Assembly: GCA_013151645.1 (NCBI GenBank)
Contig: JAADHU010000069.1
Coordinates: 62,001-126,000, forward strand
Source of the DNA: Gammaproteobacteria bacterium
Lineage (GTDB): Bacteria > Pseudomonadota > Gammaproteobacteria > Steroidobacterales > Woeseiaceae
Length of the DNA: 64,000 nucleotides
Direction: 5' to 3'
The notes beneath the pieces were generated by a model that saw only the letters and a program-made list of their open reading frames with translations, was not told where the DNA came from and did no database searches. Every line of letters starts with the position of its first letter. Within the stretch, counting starts at the first letter, position 1. A program made the position numbers and the translations under genes. Positions 53,748 through 61,515 of the stretch are shown here, piece after piece.

Positions 53748-54935
53748 ATGAATAAGAAACTATTGGGTATCGCCCTTTTTACTCTGACGTTGGGCGCGAT
53801 TGTCTATTTGCCCACGCTGGATGCAAAGAATATGAATACAGAGTCGTCCATCACTTTCGTGCAGAATGAACGGCCGGTCGTCGATGTAGTGTTTGTTCTG
53901 GATACCACCGGCAGCATGTCCGGATTAATCCAGACGGCGAAAGAAAAAATCTGGTCGATCGCGACAACGATGGCTTCCGCACAACCGATGCCGAATATTC
54001 GCATTGGCCTGGTCGCCTACCGCGATCGGGGCGATGCTTACGTGACGCGAACGGTCGATTTGTCCAACGATCTCGATTCGGTATACGCAACCCTGATGGA
54101 TTTTCAGGCGGATGGAGGTGGCGATGGACCGGAGAGTGTCAATGCAGCGCTCTACGATGCAGTTCATAACATGTCCTGGAGTCAGGCCGATCAGGCTTAT
54201 CAGGTGATTTTCCTGATCGGCGACGCGCCGCCTCATATGGACTACCAGGACGATGTGAAGTATCCGGCAATACTTGCGTCGGCCGCCGAGCGGGGCATTG
54301 TCGTCAATACGATTCAGTGCGGTAACATGCCGACGACGGTCACTCCGTGGACACAAATCGCGAGCCTTGGGCAGGGCAACTTTTTCCAGGTCGAACAATC
54401 CGGTGGCGCCGTTGCATACTCGACGCCGTTTGACGACGAGATCGCCGATTTGTCGGCCAGCCTGGACGAGACTCGCTTGTACTACGGCAGCACAGAAGAG
54501 AAGGACAAAATGGCGGCGAAGGTCGCCGCGACGGAAAAACTTGAGTCCAGCGCTTCGCCGGCATCCCGGGCGAGACGAGGCGTATTTAACGCGAGCATCG
54601 CCGGTAAAACCAACCTGCTGGGCGAGAATGAACTGGTTGATGCCATCGCAAGTGGCACTGTGACGCTGGCCGAAATTGACAGCGAGGCTTTACCCGAATC
54701 GATCAAGCCAATGGCGCCGGCGGAACAAGAAGCGTACATCGTCGGTCTCGCCGAAAAACGAAGTGAATTGCAGCGGCAAATTCATGCACTCTCGGCTGAT
54801 CGTGATGGTTATCTGTCGAAGAAGGTGAAAGAGGATGGTGGTCGAAAGGACTCGCTGGACCAGAAGCTCTATGACACGGTGAAAGAGCAAGGCGGAAGAG
54901 TGGGCTTTGAGTACGAGGACGGTCCGGCCTACTGA
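53748..54935 (+). CDS. Exported VWA-domain protein
   Basis: 395 residues from ATG at 53748. A signal-like N-terminus ends near residue 26. The VWA domain starts VVDVVFVLDTTGSMSG with a complete MIDAS (DTTGSMS, 52-58) and continues YRDRGDAYVTRTVDL and FLIGDAPPHMDY. A C-terminal helical part of about 150 residues (DKMAAKVAATEKLE, AYIVGLAEKRSELQRQI) follows. It would bind a protein partner through a divalent ion in the periplasm. It is third in the PspA unit, 31 bp after the membrane protein, and ends at a strong terminator. Confidence 0.8.
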   Translation: MNKKLLGIALFTLTLGAIVYLPTLDAKNMNTESSITFVQNERPVVDVVFVLDTTGSMSGLIQTAKEKIWSIATTMASAQPMPNIRIGLVAYRDRGDAYVTRTVDLSNDLDSVYATLMDFQADGGGDGPESVNAALYDAVHNMSWSQADQAYQVIFLIGDAPPHMDYQDDVKYPAILASAAERGIVVNTIQCGNMPTTVTPWTQIASLGQGNFFQVEQSGGAVAYSTPFDDEIADLSASLDETRLYYGSTEEKDKMAAKVAATEKLESSASPASRARRGVFNASIAGKTNLLGENELVDAIASGTVTLAEIDSEALPESIKPMAPAEQEAYIVGLAEKRSELQRQIHALSADRDGYLSKKVKEDGGRKDSLDQKLYDTVKEQGGRVGFEYEDGPAY

Positions 54936-54954
54936 ATATTGAAGATGCAACGGG

Positions 54955-54976
54955 GCGGGGCCGCATGCGGCCCCGC
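54955..54976 (+). terminator. Terminator-type palindrome after the VWA gene
   Basis: GCGGGGCCGCATGCGGCCCCGC is a perfect 22-bp palindrome, 20 bp past the VWA stop. Its 11-bp G+C stem would be very stable; it is followed by TTATGG, so the T-run is weak. Confidence 0.65.
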
Positions 54977-55107
54977 TTATGGTTATTGTGTGGCCGGTCA
55001 CATTCAACAGGGCCTGTTTGTTGATAGCCTTCGGTTGTGTATCCTGCGGCATAGGGCGACGGGACGCATTCGCCGTTTCAGTCCAGCGGTTTCGCGGAGG
55101 AATCGAG

Positions 55108-55494
55108 ATGTTCAGGCTATTTTCGAAACAATTGTTTGTCGTTGCAATGACACTATGTTTGGTCACGCTCCCCTTGATTCAGACTGCAGCGGCGGCGATC
55201 ATATCGACCGAGACAGCCATTGAATTGACAGACCGGGTGGCTCAGGTCGACAGAATCAACGCCGTGCTGGCTCGCGAATCGGTTCAAGACGCACTGATTC
55301 GAATGGGCGTCGATCCGGTCAATGCGATGGCAAGGGTTGACGTACTGACGAATCAGGAATTGCAGACACTCGAGCAGCAGTTGGACAAGCTGCCCGCGGG
55401 TGGTGTTGGCGTTGTTGAGGTGGTGGGAATTGTGGCCATCGTTCTGGTTATCCTTGAACTGCTGCATGTAACCAACTTCTTCAGCGAATTCTAG
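55108..55494 (+). CDS. PA2779 family protein
   Basis: 128 residues from ATG at 55108, after GGAGG. A leader-like hydrophobic stretch ends AAAAIIST. The central part (RVAQVDRINAVLARESVQDALIRMGVDPVNAMARV) and the final helix (VEVVGIVAIVLVILELL) are those of the PA2779 family. It is paired with a PA2778-type peptidase gene as in many gammaproteobacteria; the pair's role is not established. The two genes are nine bases apart. Confidence 0.85.
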   Translation: MFRLFSKQLFVVAMTLCLVTLPLIQTAAAAIISTETAIELTDRVAQVDRINAVLARESVQDALIRMGVDPVNAMARVDVLTNQELQTLEQQLDKLPAGGVGVVEVVGIVAIVLVILELLHVTNFFSEF

Positions 55495-55503
55495 ATCCGC
55501 ATT

Positions 55504-56457
55504 TTGTCGAGCCAACCTCTCCAGCGATTCGCCCTCGTTGCGGGGGCCATGTTGCTCGCCGGCTGTGCCGGCAATGTACGCGTCATGATGGCCGATATTG
55601 AACAGCAGACCGACTCCGTTGAACTTGTCGATACGCCGTTCTATCCACAAACCACCGATCAGTGTGGTCCGTCGGCTCTGGCGACAGTTCTGAACGTTGC
55701 GGGTGTCGACGTATCGCCGATGAATCTGAAGTCCAGCATCTATATTCCAGATCGACAGGGAAGTCTGCAGCTCGAACTGCTGGCAGCAACGCGCAGTCAC
55801 CAACGAATACCGTACACACTTGAGCCTGAAATAACGGCTGTACTGGTGGCATTGCGGTCGGGCAACCCGGTGCTCGTATTGCAAAATCTGGGCATGAATT
55901 CAAGGCCGGTTTGGCACTACGCGGTTGTGGTCGGATATCTGTCCGGCGAACAACGCTTTATCCTGCGTTCCGGAGACCAGAAACGTTATCTCGTCAAGCC
56001 GGCAAAATTCCTGCGATCGTGGCGACGGGCCGGCTATTGGGCGATGATAGCGCTGCAGCCGGGCAGCGTTCCCGCCACCGCGACGCCGACGATGTACCTG
56101 CGTGCGCTGGCGGCGTTCGAGGTGACGGGCAATAGCGAAACAAACGTCTTGAACTATGCGGCAGCGGTTGCGAAGTGGCCGAAGAACAGTCTGGCCGGTC
56201 TCGGATTGGGGAACGCATATTATGCGAACGGACAGTTTGAGTTGGCGGAACGGGCGTATGCAGAGGTGCTGCGGACAGATCCGCACAATGCGATTATTCT
56301 GAACAATCTTGCCCAGGTATATTTCGAACGAGGCTTCCGAAAGAAGGCCGAAGGGGCGATCGTCGCGGCCTTGTCCGTGGCAACAGTCGATAGTTCCGAA
56401 TACCGGTTGGCGTTACAAACACAGCAGGAAATCTCGCAACAGCTCCGCAATCCGTAA
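55504..56457 (+). CDS. PA2778 family cysteine peptidase with TPR tail
   Basis: About 317 residues from TTG at 55504, needed to give a full lipoprotein leader (lipobox LAGC). The C39-like peptidase fold shows Cys in TTDQCGPSALATVL and the His in VWHYAVVVGY. A TPR-like tail (about 195-300, ANGQFELAERAYAEVLRTDP) follows. Members are annotated by similarity to bacteriocin-leader peptidases but their substrate is unknown; the partner PA2779 protein may be one. No ribosome site is evident; translation may be coupled to the gene upstream. Confidence 0.85.
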   Translation: MSSQPLQRFALVAGAMLLAGCAGNVRVMMADIEQQTDSVELVDTPFYPQTTDQCGPSALATVLNVAGVDVSPMNLKSSIYIPDRQGSLQLELLAATRSHQRIPYTLEPEITAVLVALRSGNPVLVLQNLGMNSRPVWHYAVVVGYLSGEQRFILRSGDQKRYLVKPAKFLRSWRRAGYWAMIALQPGSVPATATPTMYLRALAAFEVTGNSETNVLNYAAAVAKWPKNSLAGLGLGNAYYANGQFELAERAYAEVLRTDPHNAIILNNLAQVYFERGFRKKAEGAIVAALSVATVDSSEYRLALQTQQEISQQLRNP

Positions 56458-56529
56458 CGCCACGCGGTCAGGATAAAGATTAAATTGTGGCCAGCTACCA
56501 CGCATCGCGAAACTCTCTGTATGGCGGTG

Positions 56530-58005
56530 TCAACGCCGGAAATCGACATCCAACTCAGCGGCAACGTAGAAAAAAGTTGCATACGCCGCAGTCAGATAAC
56601 GCATGTCCTCGGGAACAATCTTGTCAAAGGTATCGTTCGGTGTGTGGTGGTAGTCGAAATAGTCATTCGGGTTTTGTGCGAAGTCCAAAGCCGGCATCCC
56701 GGCTTTTCCCAATACGCTCATATCCGATGCACCTTTGGCGTCATTTGCATCACTCCATTCGATACCCAGTGGCGCAATGAGTTTGTAAATCTCGCGGACG
56801 ACGGGCAGCGCATTCTTGCCCACGCCGGACGTCAATGTGTGTATTCGGCCGCCACCACCATCAACCTCCGCGCCCATGATATGTTCATGCACGTCGTTCT
56901 TGTGTCGTTCGATATAGGAGCGAATGCCATAGAATCCGATTTCCTCGCCGGCAAACAGCAACACACGAATCGATCGTCTTGGTCGCTGTTCCATCTGAGC
57001 GATGAGTGCAGCGGCCGCCATCATGGAGCCTACGCCGGCACCATCGTCGATGGCACCGGTGCCCTCGTCCCAGGAGTCGATGTGCGCACCGAGTACGAGG
57101 TATTCGTCCGAGCCTTCACGACCGGTGATTTCGCCGATTATGTTCGCGCTCCTGGTCGGTCCCGTGATCTTCGACGTCAAATTCATCTTGAGAGTGACCG
57201 GTTTGCCACGCCGCAACATGTTTTGTATCAAGATTGCGTCTGGCGGTGAAATCGCCGCGGCCGGGATTTTTTCCACGCCGTCGACGTATCCGTAACCGCT
57301 GCCGGTATGCGCATACCGGTTGGTGTCGGTACCGACGGAACGAATGAGCAGCGCAGCCGCGCCACGTTTTGCGGCGATAACATGGCCACGCCCGCGAGCC
57401 CGGGTGCCTTTTCCATAGCCGGCCATGTTCGACTCACCGGGAAGCGGTTCGTAGTCGCGCATGCTGTAAGAAACGAACGCGATCTTTCCTCTAAGGCTAT
57501 CGCCTTCCGGGACCGCTTCAAGGTCATCGAGTGTCTTGAATTCCACGATTTCGCCAACGAGATCACCCTCGGTACCGACACTGTAGCCCAGCGCCGTGAG
57601 TACAATATTGTGAGGATAGGGCGAAACGATTGCCGCCTTGGCGTCGCCACGAATCCAGCCACGATCAAGGTCGACTTCTTCAATCCACACTCGATCAAAA
57701 CCGAGTTGTCGAAACTTGTCTTGTGCCCACGCGATGGCGCGCTTGTCGCCCGGCGTTCCTATGCGTCTCGGCCCGACTTCAGTGGTCAGGGATTCGACGA
57801 TATCGACCGAGAGATTGTCGAGGAGCGCGCGTTCACGCAGCAGGATGGCCGTATTCTCGATTTCCGCCGAAACGATGGAATGATCGAGTGACTGGTGCGG
57901 TGCCGAACCGGCCGTAAATGCGGTCGTTGCCATGAGTAAACCGCTCACGGCCAGCAGGATTGATACCGTCGTTGAATGCAACTGCTTGTTTCTGTACATA
58001 GTCAT
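56530..58005 (-). CDS. Exported M28 family zinc aminopeptidase
   Basis: 491 residues from ATG at 58005 (a second ATG two codons on is equally possible). A signal peptide ends FTAG. A PA-type insert lies before the catalytic part. M28 metal ligands and catalytic residues: His308 and Asp310 in GAHIDSWDEG, Asp320/321 in IDDGAG, Glu354/355 in AGEEIG, Asp382 and His453 in YHHTPNDT. The length and order match exported aminopeptidases. It would trim N-terminal residues from periplasmic peptides. The divergent Kelch operon starts 152 bp upstream of it. Confidence 0.9.
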   Translation of the reverse strand: MTMYRNKQLHSTTVSILLAVSGLLMATTAFTAGSAPHQSLDHSIVSAEIENTAILLRERALLDNLSVDIVESLTTEVGPRRIGTPGDKRAIAWAQDKFRQLGFDRVWIEEVDLDRGWIRGDAKAAIVSPYPHNIVLTALGYSVGTEGDLVGEIVEFKTLDDLEAVPEGDSLRGKIAFVSYSMRDYEPLPGESNMAGYGKGTRARGRGHVIAAKRGAAALLIRSVGTDTNRYAHTGSGYGYVDGVEKIPAAAISPPDAILIQNMLRRGKPVTLKMNLTSKITGPTRSANIIGEITGREGSDEYLVLGAHIDSWDEGTGAIDDGAGVGSMMAAAALIAQMEQRPRRSIRVLLFAGEEIGFYGIRSYIERHKNDVHEHIMGAEVDGGGGRIHTLTSGVGKNALPVVREIYKLIAPLGIEWSDANDAKGASDMSVLGKAGMPALDFAQNPNDYFDYHHTPNDTFDKIVPEDMRYLTAAYATFFYVAAELDVDFRR

Positions 58006-58157
58006 CTAATCCATTACCGTGAAAGCTGTTGTGATACCGAGTGTGGAGCGAAAGACAATGAATTGCACTGTGCGGGCACCACGAACGTTTTGTCTGATGC
58101 AACGAGGGTATGCGAAAAGGGTATACTCGAATGCTTGCACAGCTGAGAGAGTGAAGC

Positions 58158-58307
58158 ATGGCCCATGCTGATCAGGCGAATGTCCATCTTACTGGAATTC
58201 GCGTCACGGTCGTCGCGGCAGGAATTCTTGAGTGGACGCTATTCAGGGCGGGGCTTGAATCTCGCCGCATTCGGAATGGGTCAGGGTGTGACGTTGCACG
58301 GCCATGA
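58158..58307 (+). CDS. 49-residue small ORF coupled to the Kelch gene
   Basis: ATG at 58158 after GAGAGAG (58146-58152), reading 49 codons to a TGA that overlaps the next gene's ATG by three bases (ATGA at 58304-58307). The sequence (MAHADQANVHLTGIRVTVVA and on) has a short hydrophobic stretch, then basic residues, and no known domain. The ribosome site and the overlap favour a real leader peptide or a translational coupling device for the Kelch gene, which has no ribosome site of its own. Confidence 0.45.
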   Translation: MAHADQANVHLTGIRVTVVAAGILEWTLFRAGLESRRIRNGSGCDVARP

Positions 58308-59389
58308 TTAAGACGAGCCGGCGTCATTGGCTAACAGGGTACGTCGTTTTCCTGGTGCTTGCTGCGACGGTTTGCAACGCCGAGCGTCAGGATGAAATCC
58401 GCATGGTCGAGCTTGCGTCGCTACCCATGCCGGTGAGCAACAATGCGGTCACGGTAGTAACGGTCGGGCAAAGACAGTTTGTCGTTAGTTTTATGGGTAT
58501 CGGGTCCGGCAAGACCTTCAGGGACACCTTGAGCGATACCACGGTACTGGACACAACCAGCGGACAGTGGCGTGTTGCCGCGCCGGTGCCGGGCAGCGCA
58601 GGCCGATTGGCTTCCGTCGCCGTATCGACGGGTGAACTCGCCTATGTGTTTGGCGGATATACGGTGGCAGAAGATGGTGCAGAGGTTTCGACACCCTGGA
58701 CGCATTCATTCGATCCGGTATCGGGAGTGTTCCGGGATCGTGCGCCGATGCCGGTACCGGTCGATGACGCCGTTGCCGTGTCCTACGAGCAACGCTACAT
58801 ATACCTGATCAGCGGCTGGCACGATATCGGCAACGTAAATCTGGTGCAGCGCTACGATACGCAAACGGATACGTGGGTGCAGGCAACACCCATTCCGGGC
58901 AAAGCCGTTTTTGGACACGCTGGCGGAATCGTTGGCAATCGTATCGTTTACTGCGATGGCGTGGCGATCCGTTCGCACGCAGACAAGCGTCGCGATTACG
59001 CCGCAAATGACGAATGTTTCATCGGCATCATCGATGAAAACGACAGCCGTCAGATTGACTGGCGTACGATTGATGGGCACCCGGGAGCGGCTCGCTATCG
59101 AATGGCTGCCGCCGGGGTGGTGGAACGGCAGTCGGTCATGTTTGTCGGAGGTACAGACAATCCCTACAACTATAACGGGATCGGCTACGACGGCAGGCCA
59201 TCGGAACCGGTCGATGATGCCCTGGTCTTTAATGTTAATTCACTCGAATGGACGACGCTGTCCACCGTTGGCACAGCAACAATGGATCACCGCGGTCTCG
59301 TTGCCAGCGACGGCGGGTGGCTTACCGTCGGTGGCATGCTGTCAGGCCAAATCGTTACCGACAGGGTCGTTCAGTATACGTTCCGCTAA
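58304..59389 (+). CDS. Exported Kelch-repeat beta-propeller protein
   Basis: 361 residues from ATG at 58304. A signal peptide ends VCNAE. Kelch repeats are visible as GG doublets and tyrosine/tryptophan pairs: AYVFGGYTV, YIYLISGWHDI, MFVGGTDNPYN and WLTVGGMLS. The size resembles NanM-type sialate mutarotases, but the match is only at fold level. Translation probably depends on the 49-codon ORF that overlaps its start. The next gene, OPT, is convergent. Confidence 0.78.
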   Translation: MIKTSRRHWLTGYVVFLVLAATVCNAERQDEIRMVELASLPMPVSNNAVTVVTVGQRQFVVSFMGIGSGKTFRDTLSDTTVLDTTSGQWRVAAPVPGSAGRLASVAVSTGELAYVFGGYTVAEDGAEVSTPWTHSFDPVSGVFRDRAPMPVPVDDAVAVSYEQRYIYLISGWHDIGNVNLVQRYDTQTDTWVQATPIPGKAVFGHAGGIVGNRIVYCDGVAIRSHADKRRDYAANDECFIGIIDENDSRQIDWRTIDGHPGAARYRMAAAGVVERQSVMFVGGTDNPYNYNGIGYDGRPSEPVDDALVFNVNSLEWTTLSTVGTATMDHRGLVASDGGWLTVGGMLSGQIVTDRVVQYTFR

Positions 59390-59395
59390 AGGACG

Positions 59396-61318
59396 TTATG
59401 CGCGTCTGGCTGACACCCGGTAGAGCCAAAGAACCACGCCGGCAATAACCACAATTCCGGCAAGACTCCCCATCCTGAGCGAATCATCGATCGCCAGTAC
59501 ATCCGCGTTTTTATAAATCACAATCGGTATCGCCATCAAAATACCAACCAGCGCTTCACCCGTTATCAGACCGGCGGCGAACAGCAAGCCATGGCGCATA
59601 CTCGTTTCGCCGTCGTCGCCACGTCTGGCGTGCGCCCTGGATGCGAAATGGGCGATGAGTCCGCCGACCAATATTGCCGAGGACAATTCGAGCGGCAGAT
59701 AGATTCCCACCGCGACCGCAAGAATCGGAGCGCGAAACGACGAGCCTTTTGCTTTGAGTATTTCGTCAACAACGATGATGGCGACACCGATGCCCGCGCC
59801 AATGCTTATCATTGTCCAGGGCAAGCCTCCCCGAAACACGCCTTCGGCCACCGAGGCCATTAAGGTGGCTTGCGGTGCTGCCAGCGGATTCGGATGCTCG
59901 GCTGTGGGCACGCCAATGCCATAGGCCTGCAATAGCAGATTGAGAATGGGTGCCATCAACAGAACTGCGGACAAGACACCGACGATTTGCATCGTTTGTT
60001 GTTTCCAGGGCGTGGCGCCGAGGATATGTCCGGCTTTAAGGTCCTGCATGTTGTCGCCCGCCAGTGCAGCGGCACACGCCACAACGGCACCGATCATGAT
60101 GGCGGCCGCCGGTCCGTTTCCGGCATCAGCACCGAGCATCAACAACAGGATAAGCGACGCAAACAAGATGGTGGCAATGGTTACGCCAGAGATCGGATTG
60201 TTGGATGAACCGACGAGACCGGCCATGTAGGCCGCGACCGACGAAAACAGGAAACCGGCAACGATCATGATGAGGGTCATCGACAAGGCAACGCCGATAT
60301 GGCCCACAATATTCTGGTAGAGGACGAATATTGGCAGGACAAATATGGCAATACCGATCAGGACGTAGTTCATGGGTATGTCGCGTTCGGTGTGGGGCGC
60401 GTTCTGCGCGTCGCCGCTTTTGTACTTGTGCAAGCCGCTTTTTATGCCGTCGACCAGTGAACGGCGCATTGATATTAGTGCCCATATACCGCCGACGACC
60501 ATCGCACCAACACCCACGTAGCGGATCTGCGAGGTCCATATACCCCAGGCCAGATCTTCGGCTGAACCACCGTTCTGATACAACGCGAGGAGGTCGGGAC
60601 TGTTGTCGAGGAAAAAGCCGGAGAAGATTGGTATCGCCACGTACCACGAAATTGCGCCGCCGACAAAAACCAGCACAGCAATATTCAAGCCGACAATGTA
60701 ACCGACACTGATGAGCGCCGGGGACAGATTCATGCCGACGTAGCCAACGGAGCTGTTGCCAAAATAGCGTGCAGCGGCTGCAGATCCCGTCCAGGCTTTG
60801 AGACCGGTCGTCGCGAATTTTATGACCGCACCTGCAATAGCGGCCAGGGCCAGAAATTTCACACCCTCGGAGCTGCCCTGGCCAACTTTCAGGACCTCAG
60901 CGGTTGCCTTGCCTTCCGGGAACGTCAGATTCTGCTCGACGATCAGGGATCGCCTCAGCGGTATGGTAAACAGGACGCCGAGCAAACCGCCGACAGCGGC
61001 GATGGCCGTCACCCACCAGTAGTCGAAAACATTCCAATAGCCGAGGATAACCAACGCGGGAAGCGTGAAGATGACGCCCGCAGCAATGGATTCACCGGCC
61101 GATGCGGCCGTTTGCACGATGTTATTCTCGAGAATATTGGATTCTCTGAACATCTTGAGAATCGCCATTGAAATTACCGCAGCCGGGATAGAAGCGGAAA
61201 CGGTCATGCCGGCGAAAAGACCCAAATAGGCGTTGGCACCCGCCAATACCATCGATAGTACGATGCCCAGCAAAATGGCCTTGATGGTGAGTTGTGGTGG
61301 CGTGGTGACAGAATCCAT
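59396..61318 (-). CDS. OPT family oligopeptide transporter
   Basis: 640 residues from ATG at 61318. The protein has about 14-16 hydrophobic helices and OPT landmarks: an early SASIPAAVISMAILK segment, IVQTAASAGESIAAG, then NLTFPEGKATAEVLK and NNPISGVTIATILF. OPT proteins import tri- to hexapeptides or metal-chelate complexes with protons. With several exported peptidases encoded in the window, peptide uptake is the simpler assumption, but metal chelates cannot be excluded. The upstream M13 gene is divergent with about 200 bp between. Confidence 0.9.
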   Translation of the reverse strand: MDSVTTPPQLTIKAILLGIVLSMVLAGANAYLGLFAGMTVSASIPAAVISMAILKMFRESNILENNIVQTAASAGESIAAGVIFTLPALVILGYWNVFDYWWVTAIAAVGGLLGVLFTIPLRRSLIVEQNLTFPEGKATAEVLKVGQGSSEGVKFLALAAIAGAVIKFATTGLKAWTGSAAAARYFGNSSVGYVGMNLSPALISVGYIVGLNIAVLVFVGGAISWYVAIPIFSGFFLDNSPDLLALYQNGGSAEDLAWGIWTSQIRYVGVGAMVVGGIWALISMRRSLVDGIKSGLHKYKSGDAQNAPHTERDIPMNYVLIGIAIFVLPIFVLYQNIVGHIGVALSMTLIMIVAGFLFSSVAAYMAGLVGSSNNPISGVTIATILFASLILLLMLGADAGNGPAAAIMIGAVVACAAALAGDNMQDLKAGHILGATPWKQQTMQIVGVLSAVLLMAPILNLLLQAYGIGVPTAEHPNPLAAPQATLMASVAEGVFRGGLPWTMISIGAGIGVAIIVVDEILKAKGSSFRAPILAVAVGIYLPLELSSAILVGGLIAHFASRAHARRGDDGETSMRHGLLFAAGLITGEALVGILMAIPIVIYKNADVLAIDDSLRMGSLAGIVVIAGVVLWLYRVSARRA

Positions 61319-61515
61319 GAGGTCCTCGTTTTATTATTATTGGTATCAGGAGCGGATGTCGGGCTCCATTGTAGCCTACCAGAGGGCATCGATTCGGCAC
61401 CGAACGGCCTACTTCGGTTAATATGGGTGCCCTGATGCAGGTCGCGGTTGATGATCGCGGGTCGTTTTTCAGCGCGGCGTATTATTTCTTAGGCATTCAA
61501 ACAAGGGCAAATATT

